Source: Anas platyrhynchos (lineage: Eukaryota; Chordata; Aves; Anseriformes; Anatidae). Taken from it: DNA of 64,000 nt. Position 1 is the first letter of the stretch; the number at the start of each line of letters is the position of its first letter. Positions 21,701 to 31,093 of this stretch are shown here, in pieces. The DNA lies in NCBI RefSeq assembly GCF_047663525.1, contig NC_092589.1:60073501-60137500 (forward strand), written 5' to 3'. Made by a program: the position numbers and the translations under genes. The notes beneath the pieces were generated by a model. The model ran no database searches. It worked only from the letters and a program-made list of their open reading frames with translations, and had not been told where the DNA came from.

Positions 21701-24245
21701 GGCATGGTGCCACGCACATGGCTGTGGCCATCAGGCACCCACTGGGCTCCTTCGTGGGTGATGTTTCCAGCCAAGGGGTGGTGATCTGCCACCAGCTCCT
21801 CTGGGCACACTAGGCCTTGGCAGACCTGCTGAGGTGCTCCCCTCCCATGCTGGACCCTGCATCTCCACAATTCTCTATCTCCATGCCTCCTGTAAACTCC
21901 TTAAGAGAAGAGTCTAGGCTAAAACACTGGGCTAGACGGTGAGACACATCTTTGCTGTCCCTTCAGTTTTTCTCAGGAAGATTCCTGTTTACATGACAAA
22001 TAATACAGTTGGAAAGTCCTCTAAAGGAGACAGAAACTCTTTGGCATAAGGAAGAAAAAGGACAGGACATAAAATGGAAAGTGTGGTGCAATGGTTAGAC
22101 TGGATCAAGGGTCAAAAAGCAGGGGTGGATAGTGAAAAGTAAACAGAAAGGGAAATTGGTTTTGATGGGCTGAAGGGTTAAAAGTAAGGCTGACTCATAA
22201 TCCTGACCCATTTTCCTAGTCCGATATCAGAGGGCTGGGGAAGAGCCAGAGGCAGAGCAGTGGCTGAACCCAGAGGGCTTTCACGCCAACACTGGGGATG
22301 CTTTGCATTTTATTACTTTAATTCTCTTATATGGGTGACCGTCCTTTAAGCCTTGGGCTACTACAGCAGCAGGAAAAGGGAGCTGAGATGAAGGTCATTT
22401 TCTGGTTCTACCTGCACAGGCACGCAAGCCATAGAGTGCGTAGGTCACCAACATATACGATGGTTGTGTGGAAAAGCATAATAAATCCAAACTATTTGGT
22501 GAACTGTGTCCTCCCCCTGGTTTGTCTGTCTGATGGTACCTGTCCAGCTGCTGATGGACAGCACTTCGATGCAAAAAGGCCTTTACTGAACAACGCGCAC
22601 CATGTTTGAGTTGAGTTCTAATTATCACCAGGCTTGTTTGGGCTGTGGTAATTTTACAGCACTGTTGCTCTATGTCTTTGGTTAGAAGCCAACACCTTGC
22701 AAACACAGTGTAGGTGAGGAGGTAAAGTCTGTAAATGCCCAGCAGATTTAACTGCCTACTCTATCTACACACACAATTTTAAAAGTGTCAAAGCAGGCTT
22801 TTTACACTGAAAGGAGGAGGCACTTTGATCTCTTGGAGCAGTCATTGTGCCTCAAGACTTAAAATATTGAATAAATATTTTTTCTGTTGTTATAACAACA
22901 CAATATGCTTAGCTCTGACATGTTATAACGTAAAGTTACATAATTTGGAAATTAAAGTATTACTATCCTGAACAAGTTTTTCAAAATAAAACACTTCTGA
23001 TTTTGGATCAAAAGGAGAGGTCAAATTTCATTACAGAATAGACACCAAATCTTTAGTTCCACTTAGGACACAGAGCTAAACAAAGGATAAAAAAGTGGAA
23101 ATTGCTGAATTTTGACATTAGTGGAGTATTGTCATATTTTTACATTTGCATGCCAGAGTGGTAGTGCTTGTACAAACTTTTGTTTTGTTTTTGTTTAAGG
23201 AAGAGTTTGATTGGTTTCAGGGATAGTCCAGTTCTCCTTGCCCATGCAGAATGCTGCTGGTTTTACAGCATCTGCTGACGTTTGTTAGTGAAGTAGAGTG
23301 TCCACTGTTAAATCTTTAAAATCACTTTTTCTCTTGATTCTTAATTGTTAAACCTAAAAATGAAGCATGTATGCAAGTCCCATTGCATTCTGCAGGAGAG
23401 GTATAAGTTGGTGTCCTTACACACTCTGCACTTAATGATTTCTGGTGGCATCCAGATGCTCAGCTAAAAGAGGAAAGAGAGCTCCCTGCTTTTCTTCTTG
23501 AGAGATGACCTTCTTTCCATGGTTGTTTAAAATTAGACGTTCACTATAAACCAGAGAAATTTTATTTTTTTTTTTTCTAATTTGCCTTCCTTCTGATTTC
23601 AGCTTGGGGAAGAGCTGCAGCCGCCACATACCTTGTTGGATTTATACTCCTCGTCATCTGTTTTGCTCTGGCCATCATAGCATTTGCCATTGATACGCTT
23701 CGGTTCAACTTCATAAGAGGAATTGGAGGCTTGCTTTTTGTGGCTGGTAAGAAAATATGTGAAACAAAGTCTAACTTGTGCAGGAATATCCATACCAGAA
23801 CTGGCGTTTCTCCCAGCTGCTTCTATACTTGGTTCTATGCCTGTATGCACCTGTGAAATTAAAGTGAAAAAAAGTGAAAAAGAATGTAAAATCTGTCATG
23901 GCAGTGGATCTATTTCCAAATCTTCCAAAATATGGTTGGATTTAGCTACAGGTATTATGGAGATGGGCAATGTGATGAGTGTTAGTTTAATCCTTTTTTT
24001 GTTTTGTTTTGTTTTCTTCTGTTTCTTCAGCTGTGTTCTCCATCATGGGCTTGGTCATTTACCCAGTAAAGTTCTCCAGTGAAATTGAAATGACAGGAAT
24101 CAATATGTTTAGCTGGGCTTACGGCTTTGGCTGGACCACTGCCATTATGGAAATATGCTTGGGATTCTTCTTCTGCTGCCTTCCTAACTATGAAGACCAA
24201 ATCTTGGGTAATGTGAAGCCCACATATTTTTACTCTTCCCCGTAA
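9589..24245 (+). CDS. PERP-like tetraspan membrane protein, complete gene, join(9589..9799,23603..23746,24031..24245)
   Basis: Splicing the three exons gives 570 bases and 189 residues, close to the roughly 193 of mammalian PERP. Layout: short N-terminus with CRW before helix 1 (about 13-32); first extracellular loop with GW35 and the superfamily LW50-C53-C64 motif (the two cysteines should form a disulfide); helix 2 (about 78-100) after the conserved AWGRAAAA; helix 3 (about 110-131) ending LVIYPVKF; second loop; WAYGFGW; helix 4 (about 154-171); tail [17 protein letters not shown] proteins sit in the plasma membrane and in mammals support desmosomes and p53/p63-dependent death. Glu159 inside helix 4 is unusual and absent from the upstream paralogue. 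The gene lies 9.2 kb downstream of, and in the same orientation as, its paralogue, so it arose by tandem duplication. Possible alternative: this copy is the true PERP and the other is the derivative. Confidence 0.93.
10211..10254 (+). repeat. Perfect-to-near-perfect 22-bp tandem duplication
   Basis: Two adjacent copies of a unit beginning CAAGTGGGGAGGTAGAAATG, at 10211-10232 and 10233-10254, differ only in the last two bases. It is probably a recent slippage or duplication event within intron 1. Confidence 0.9.
14134..14156 (+). repeat. Poly(A) run, 23 bases
   Basis: An uninterrupted A run preceded by AGG. No gene-like or retrocopy sequence precedes it and no flanking duplication is evident. 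I read it as a simple homopolymer in intron 1. Confidence 0.95.
20804..20845 (+). repeat. A-rich low-complexity tract
   Basis: Alternating long A runs broken by single G bases (AAAGAGA, A11, G, A13, GG) lead into AAAATAAAATA. It is low-complexity sequence in intron 1 without a recognisable parent element. Confidence 0.85.
23603..23746 (+). CDS. PERP-like gene, coding exon 2
   Basis: Encodes the last two bases of codon 71, residues 72-118, and the first base of codon 119. It starts with the diagnostic AWGRAAAA, then helix 2 ([18 protein letters not shown]) and the short cytoplasmic turn [10 protein letters not shown], then the start of helix 3 (GGLLFVA). Donor GTAAGA follows at 23747. Phase is compatible with exons 1 and 3, leaving Ala at both junctions. 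Confidence 0.94.
23747..24030 (+). other. Intron 2 of PERP-like gene (284 bp)
   Basis: A short intron with donor GTAAGA and an extreme T/G pyrimidine-type tract (about 23994-24028: TTTTTTTG then TTTTG repeats, TTCTTCTG, TTTCTT) before CAG. The last coding intron of the upstream gene ends the same way, with a strong pyrimidine tract and CAG. Confidence 0.92.
24031..24245 (+). CDS. PERP-like gene, terminal coding exon 3
   Basis: Encodes residues 119-189 and TAA at 24243-24245. It carries the end of helix 3 ([12 protein letters not shown]), the second extracellular loop, WAYGFGW at 147-153, helix 4 with Glu159, the FFFCCLPN boundary and a short tail ending YSSP. It aligns gap-free with exon 127-362 at 48 of 71 positions. 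It lacks the seven-residue extension seen at the C-terminus of the upstream copy. Confidence 0.95.
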
Positions 24246-24410
24246 ACACCAGGAAAAATGCATTCATATTCCAGAGATATCTGACAGGCTATCTATGTTT
24301 TTCAGAATATTGTCATGAGATGCTAGTAGGAAAGTCTGGAAACTTTACAATACATGTAGAAAAACAGTACTGGCATTTTACAATAAAGTTATCTACTCTT
24401 TTGTGGACCT
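24246..24410 (+). other. Short 3' UTR of PERP-like gene
   Basis: About 165 bases run from the stop to the expected cleavage region downstream of AATAAA at 24382-24387. The sequence after the signal turns T/G-rich (TTTTGTGG, then GATGTGGGTTG), as expected for a cleavage-stimulation element. The UTR is much shorter than the likely UTR of the upstream paralogue. Confidence 0.7.
24382..24387 (+). promoter_or_regulatory. Poly(A) signal AATAAA of PERP-like gene
   Basis: This is the first canonical hexamer after the stop codon (137 bases downstream) and it has a good GT-rich element within 20-50 bases. It is the best-supported polyadenylation signal in the window. Confidence 0.75.
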
Positions 24411-25687
24411 CATATCTGATGTGGGTTGCTTAGGTTAAGTCTAAATGTTAAAAAAAACTTGCGTTTCCTCATTCATTCTGATGAGTGGGGGTGCATATGG
24501 ATTTTATTAAATTTTATGTGCCTTCATATTTCTAATTAAATTCAGAAAAGAAGTTATCAGCAGACAATGACAACAAAAAATGTATATCATCTTTCTGAAG
24601 GGAAGTGGCTTGCAGAAGTCCCACTTCATGTGTGTTAGTTTTCTTTAACCTGAAGATTTTGTGCATTTTCAGAAAGCCAAATGCCTTTATCCACTGACTG
24701 CCAGAGCAGCAAATCAGTCAGCCAGGACTTCATGGCTTTGCTTCCAATTTTCTACTCATTCAACTTAAGCCATAGGGCTACAGTAAGAAAAGGGCAAGAG
24801 AACCACCCCTACCAAAGCCATCACCCAGACTTCCACCCATCTATTTGGAGTGTAGGATTTTATTACTGAGTATCAGTAAGAGTAGACAAGGACCATTAGT
24901 AATCCAAACACCCTTAAAAATCCTGGGATGCCATTGCTGCAGCCAGCACAGAGCAGGCAGAGGGGATTTCCAGCCATCCTTGCAACCTACAGACCTGGTT
25001 TGAAGAGGCTCCTGGTTTGGCTTTCTCCATGGGCCTCTGTCCCTTTAATTGGCTGTATCAACATCTATCTTTAAAAAGCTCTGTTTTACTGTTCCAGTTG
25101 TTTTATACAGCATAAGAGGGTCAGGAAGGAGTTAAACAAAGGTATGACTCCCCTCAGCATTTGGCTCACAGGAGTGGACTTGGAGCAGTGTGGATCTAGG
25201 TATCAAACTTTGGTCAAAACGCCCTTTTAAATTAATTTGCTTGTTTTAAATATTCTAAAATTGGAAAGTACGTCCTGTAAAATGTGTAAATACCCCCTAC
25301 CATCTCACAGTAAGACTTTCAGTGAGAGAAATCTTCATGAAACACTCTTTGGTATCTTATGCTCTACAGTGCTTCAGAGCTGGGAATATTGCAAGCAATG
25401 AAGTATACTCAACACTATTGGTTTCTGCATTGCAAACCCTGGCTTTATAATGTTCTTTTTCTTCTCTTACATGAAAAAAGGGATAATTCTATTGTGTGTA
25501 AAAAGGAGTCCCACTGAAATCCTTAAACAGAGTTGATTATTATCTTGTAATATATCTGCAATTTTTAAACAATCTGTACTCTATGAAAAGAGCCTTGCCA
25601 AGTATTCTTTACTGCAAAGAACGAGAGGTAGGAACATTTTTTTAATAAAACCTCTGAGTAGCTAAATTTAATAAAGAAACAGGCCTT

Positions 25688-25718
<31 letters not shown>

Positions 25719-26796
25719 GAAACAGTTAATCCCTTTCACTTTTATAGATTGACTTCTAACTTAGATCAATAAACATGAGAATTGTATCAGGCCGATGTGG
25801 AGTGTCTATGCAACAGGGACTGGCTAGACAAGAACTTGCAAATGCATTAAGAAGCTATTTCCTAGTCGGAAGTAAATGAAAATAAAATAAACACACATGG
25901 AAAAGCAATTTGTATAAAATGGCTTGCAATTTTTTATGTAATGTTATCTGTTTAGGGAAAAAAAAAATCGTAACTCTTTTCATTCTGCTTATAATACCTA
26001 ATAAATGATCGTATCTGTGTATTGTTTCAAAACTGAGTCTTAGATTTTGTTCTCTATCAAGAGCAGGGAAGTGTGAAGACCCCAGAGTATTCTCTTCTAA
26101 GGCACCATGTTGGAGCATATGGGTGTGTTGTCTGGATTTAAAGGGTGAGAGAAATTTACAAATATAACATCAAAACAGCTTGTACTGTTCTTCAGTGGAC
26201 CACATCCTGGGACCTCGTTCACATCTACATGAATACTGAACTTGCTCTGTTGAGCTTATGGTCCACGTGGACTCAAGTAGCCATCTGCATGGTTGTGCAT
26301 TGCAGTGTGTTACAGCTCGCTTTCACAAGGAGGACAACCAGGCTCACCAAATAGGAAGCTGGTGTGGTCCTGCTCCATGCTTTTGCTCCAATGGATGTGT
26401 AAATCCCTTGAGGACGCAAAGGGGAACTCAAGCAACCACTGACTGTATTTGCAGTCTCTTTGCCATTATCTGAATGGTGACCCAACATCTGGAGGTGGAA
26501 AGGTGCACAGAAGAGAGCAGCATCAGGGCTGGTGGTGGTGGCATTGCAGGACACAGCCCCGGTACCCATTCCTTGCTGCCGCCTTCCCCTTCCTGGGAGG
26601 GAGGAGAGGTGAAGTGGCATCGCTGACCCCAGCACAGCCACAGGGAGCCCAGCCCAGCTCCTCTCCATGAGCCCCCATGTCACACAGGGAAAGGCTTCTC
26701 TAAAGGAAGGCCAGCAGGCAGGTATCCAACACACAGAAGCATCTCAGGTGCCAGAGCTTGAGTGTCCATACTTAAGGTAGCTTGTTTCCAGTCATA
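24411..26796. other. Intergenic, no gene recognised
   Basis: AT-rich unique sequence downstream of the PERP pair. It contains an uninterrupted T28 run at 25691-25718. A longer alternative 3' UTR of the PERP-like gene cannot be excluded over its first part, but no strong secondary poly(A) context stands out. Confidence 0.6.
25691..25718 (+). repeat. Poly(T) run, 28 bases
   Basis: A pure homopolymer. On the minus strand it would be a poly(A), but the adjacent minus-strand sequence shows no retrocopy or tRNA-derived element that I can recognise. Confidence 0.95.
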
Positions 26797-26890
26797 GAAC
26801 AACCCAGGTTGGAAGGGACATCAAAAACACCATCATTTCCAAGATGCCATGGGAAAAGGGAGTCTAGACCAGGATTATCTAGCACCCTGT
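26797..26890 (-). mobile_element. CR1 LINE 3'-end fragment (minus sense)
   Basis: It reads TCATAGAACAACCCAGGTTGGAAGGGACATC, the reverse complement of a CR1 3' terminus (CATAGAA, then the GGTTGGAAGGGAC motif). After that come CATGGGA, CTAGACCAGG and CACCCTGTCCAA, which match the next segments of the CR1 3' region with substitutions. It is heavily 5' truncated, which is normal for CR1. Divergence makes the inner boundary uncertain. Confidence 0.7.
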
Positions 26891-26984
26891 CCAATGCTCC
26901 CCTGCCACAACAGGGCAACCAGCTACTCAAGACAGCATGGCAAAAGCAGAATGCAAAATGCAATGTTTTAACTGAAAAGGTGAT

Positions 26985-27306
26985 GAATCCCTTGCCTAAA
27001 GGGACCTACAGGGAGGGACTCTTTGCCAGGGAGTGGGGTGATAGGACAAGGTGTAATGGCTTTAAAAGAGGGTAGGTTTAGGTTAGACATAAGGCAGAAA
27101 TCATTTACTCTTAGGGTGGTGAGGCACTGGCACAGGCTGCCCGGAGAAGCTGTGGATGCCCCATCCCTGGAAGTGCTCAAGGCCAGGCTGGATGTGGCCT
27201 TGGCCAACCTGGTCTGGTGGGAGGTGTCCCTGCCCACGGCAAGGGGTTGGAACTGGATGGTCTTCAAGGTCCCTGCCAACCCAAACCATTCTGCGATTCT
27301 ACGGTT
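26985..27306 (+). mobile_element. CR1 LINE 3' end with C-terminal ORF2 remnant (plus sense)
   Basis: The plus frame around 27060-27300 reads the CR1 ORF2 C-terminal signature: VVRHWHRLPGEAVDAPSLEV, then KARLDVALANLVWWEVSLP and the terminal PSNPNH-like block (ANPNHSAIL). The DNA ends with CATTCTGCGATTCT, the degenerate octamer repeat typical of a CR1 3' end. It is a 5'-truncated, non-functional insertion holding only the last tenth or so of the element. It forms an inverted pair with the fragment at 26797-26890. Confidence 0.93.
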
Positions 27307-28041
27307 CTTTGACGAAAACTTAATGACTAAAAGAAACAAAATAAGACTTAAAGTTTCTTTGTGCCCAATGGCAATGCTAAAGAGATACCAGGTAAGAACG
27401 GATATCTGCAGGATTTGGCTTTTGAGAACATGAGGTCTGCTACAACAACAAAGTATTGGGGAACATCCTCCAACAAATGCATTGCATAATTCAAGTATAT
27501 TACTGAAAAACAAAAGAAAGAATGTGCTGAGAACAAACAGATTGTTAAGCGGCCTTACTGGTACAAACCAAAGCAGAAGAAATAAATGAATCCTTCTATC
27601 GGTAAGTTAATATTCTGAATTTAATTTCTGGGGTTTCTGCCAGGGCTTGTGTAACATGTTGATGCCTTGGTCTTTCCAATTCCCTTTGCAAATATTTCCA
27701 TCTTTCACTATGCATTTTTCAGGCACCTGCCATGTTGTCCTGTAATGTAGCCTGCCTAATCAATAATTCAAATGTAATCTAGTTTGCAACTGTATTAAAG
27801 TTGTGCATATTTTGCTGTATGAACTAATGCTATGAGTGAAATTTTGACCCCATTGACATCACTTGTAAATCCATTATTGATTTTCTTGAAGCTGACATTT
27901 CATTCTTGAAGAGCAAACACTTTTTCCTACATGTGCTCAGAATCAATATCATCTCTGTGGGTAGCTCCATTGATTTCAGCAACTCTCTTTACTTCTGGAG
28001 TAGGACCGTAGTCCATATGAGGTAAGGAGCCACAATTACAG

Positions 28042-28062
28042 AAAAAAAAAAAAAAAAAAAAA
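28042..28062 (+). repeat. Poly(A) run, 21 bases
   Basis: Uninterrupted A run after ATTACAG. No parent retroelement recognised upstream. Confidence 0.95.
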
Positions 28063-31052
28063 GGACAATTCAATCTGTGCAAAGATAAGCAATATCTGTA
28101 TCCCAGTTGCATGACACTTTGTTAAGACACAGCATGGTCACAGGAAAAAGATGGATCTTCCCTTTTGGCACATCTCAGCTGTACAATTATTATTTATTAT
28201 AATGCAGTTTCTTGGAATCCTTGCTTGTATGCTTTTATATTCAATGGACTTCTCTGTTCTCTGAAGATGAGTAATTTTAAGAAAAGATTGAAACAATTAA
28301 GCTTGTGATAAGGGAGAAGAGAATTAACCTATTTTTACACTCTGTCAGGAAGTAGGAATCAAACTATCTTGCTTGAGGGGTATTGAAATGAACTACCAAA
28401 GAGTTACTTCAGAGTTGTAGTGGAAAGTCGACTAAGAAAAAAAGAATTAAAAGACTGCTACATAGCTAATAATGGAGAAAGAGGGAACAAGTCATATGGA
28501 TTTTTACTTGACTTTTTCCCACTGTCAAAATATTGCTATTGCTAGAGACTTGCGATTCAAAAATAAACAAATAAACAATAAAAGCAAACAACAACAACAA
28601 CAAACTATTTGGGTGCAGCTCTGTAATAATGACTAGGTCTAAATTTTATGTCCTAAATTTTTCATTGCCAAGTGCCATAATCTGGAAAAGCACAGATAAG
28701 GTTACAGATGGTTTTGGTAGGGTCATCAGAGCTGTTTACATAGATGGTTCCTTAAGTACTTAGGGATTTGGGCCCATATGCCTGTTTATACACACTGGTT
28801 AGCTCCACAGATTTCCTGCATGTGAAATGGTGTAGTGATTTTTACATAATAATGTAAAATGTGAAAATGTGGATGCATCACAGAATTTTGCACATGACTT
28901 TTGGGTGTGAATTTCTAGGAACATCTTTCAAAATAGCCTTACTGCTTATGATAAATGTAGTAAGATTGGATCAAAACGTCCTTTCCTGGACAGCTTTAAG
29001 GCACATCCTTTTACTTGAGCTCCTGTTTGACTGAGCCATCTGTTTTTCTGTAAAAACAGTTTTGCACAAGCCTACTCTAATGAGCCTATTATGCTGAACA
29101 GAAATTATATTAGATATCCATGGAGAACCCATCATAGATCACTCTAAATAGCCCTTTACTGTTCACATGTGTTTCAAGCAGAGAGAGAGCTGTTGCTTAA
29201 AGGATTTTTCTGGAGAATAGTGTAAAGCCAGGAGAAGGAAATTCACTCAATTAGCAGTTGTTGGCCTGGGTTACATCCCCAGCTCCCAATTTCTTAGAAA
29301 GGAACTAGGTAAGGAAAAATATTACATAAAGACTTACACATATATACATATATTTCAGCAGTTTGTCTAAAATCGACCTCAGCGTGAGGTATATAAACAC
29401 ATTTGGGCTTGCACTGTTATTTCGAGGTTTTTGTTCTCTTTCTCTCCATGCAGAAATTTTCTCACCTCAGTTCTGTAAGGCTTTCCTGCTCCTTGGTGTG
29501 CTGCCCCAGTTTTACCACACTGGGTCCTGTCAAGCACACCCCTGCTTACCACACTCCTATCTAGTATTAATACAGCAAGGTTTTATGCCCTAACCCTCTC
29601 TCTTTCCTGCTTAAATAAAATACTCCTATGTATAATACATGGAAAAAGACAGGGAACAGATGCACCTATTTATCTTCATAATCGCACACAATTTCTGAGT
29701 CACAGCACAGGTAAGGGACCATCTGAGTCACGGAAGAGTGCTGTCCCTGGCTGTCAGAGAAAATTTCTTATCTCCTTGTTCCCTGTCTGATGAGCTCTGC
29801 TTGCCATCCACTGCTTTCCGAGGAGGCTGCTCTGAGAGCAGGCCCCTGACTTGCAGCAGACACATACCACAAGCCAGGTGACAAGAGCTCCTCTCCTGCT
29901 GACATGGCCTGTGACTATATCCAGGCCTCACCCTGGGGCAGTGCCTCTGGCCCTGAGCTCTTCTCAGGCAGAAACTCTTGCTTTGGCAGCAAGACGTCCT
30001 GTTTTGTGTGCTCCAGCCCCTTCAACACACCCTTCCCCAGGCTGCACGCAGCCTTTGACATCTGTGTCCCTGTCATGACTGCTGCTCCCTGCTCAGGCTG
30101 CTGCTCTGCGTCATTGCTGTAATTCAGAGCAGTGCCCCGGGCAGGCCCCTGGGTTCCTCCTTTTCCTTGCCCAGTCTAGAGCACAGTTACTGAGAACTGG
30201 TCACAAAGTGGCCAGGTGAGGAGCAGCCACCAGCACCAGCAGGCTGGTGGGGAGCTTTGCTCCCCTCTGTGAATGTGTGTGGTTAAACAGCAGCTAGGCC
30301 AGCATGAGGGAGCTTTGAAAAAAAAAATATTGTGAAGAATGAGGTGAAAACAAACTTACACAGGTCTCCATCTGTTCGGTTAAGACAAATAAGGACAAGG
30401 GAACTGTTTGCCCGCACGCCTTTTGCAGGGGTGGACTTGAAAGGACATGCTCTGCCTTCACCTCCCAAAGCCTCCAGGGCCCTTGGGAACCATGGTGCTG
30501 GCAAGGATGGGTCCTCCAGAAATTCAAAGAGAGCAGGGGGGGTTCTTCTCCACACACATTTCCACCTCTTCTTGGCAATACAACTCCAAGATTGCAATGG
30601 GAGTGTAAGTAACATGAAGCAACCAAACCAAAATATCTCCGAGGAGGAAAGATCGCTTCAGGCAGCGTAGTGGGCTATCCCCTCCTATGTATAAACATTA
30701 TTTTGCATAGAGTAATATAGAGATCACATGCAGATCTTATACAGTGCCTGTTTTGGGAAAGGATGCTTTGTTCTGAAGTATTAAATAATGCTACAGGTGG
30801 GTTACTAGGGTGGATTAATACTGGAAATGGGGATTGATATTCAGCAACCTCAGTGTTATCAAAACAGTCCCACTTTGGACTGTGTTTATATGTAGCTTAC
30901 CTCATACAAAATCCAGAAGTTTCATGTTGTTCACCTAAATGATAGGGTTTTTTTTTCGGGACATTTTTTGGTTTCTTTTTGCTTGGCTACTACATGAGCT
31001 TTAGTTCAGCCCAAACCAAAATATTTATTTCAGCTTCCTTTTGCCAGTGCAA

Positions 31053-31054
<2 letters not shown>

Positions 31055-31093
<39 letters not shown>
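31055..31093 (+). repeat. Poly(T) run, 39 bases
   Basis: One of the two longest homopolymers in the window, flanked by GTGCAATC and CTAGATTTTAAAA. No retrocopy is visible on the minus strand next to it. Exact length may vary between individuals or be assembly-sensitive. Confidence 0.95.

Larger units (their letters stand above)
9800..23602 (+). other. Intron 1 of PERP-like gene (13.8 kb)
   Basis: Bounded by donor GTAAGC at 9800 and acceptor TTTCAG ending at 23602, with a TTCTAAT branch-like sequence near 23575. The interior is AT-rich and mostly unique. Visible landmarks are a 22-bp tandem duplication at 10211-10254, an A23 run at 14134-14156, three copies of TAATTCTTC from 21122, and an A-rich patch at 20804-20845. 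I found no CR1 or LTR in it and no convincing nested gene. Its length relative to intron 2 leaves room for enhancers. Confidence 0.85.

Noticed and set aside
24027-24263. Minus-strand frame of 78 codons over exon 3
   Set aside because: Antisense shadow of the conserved PERP-like exon 3.
26449-26734. GC-richer patch with 153- and 73-codon frames on opposite strands
   Set aside because: No homology recognised and no CpG density comparable to the island at 45.4 kb.
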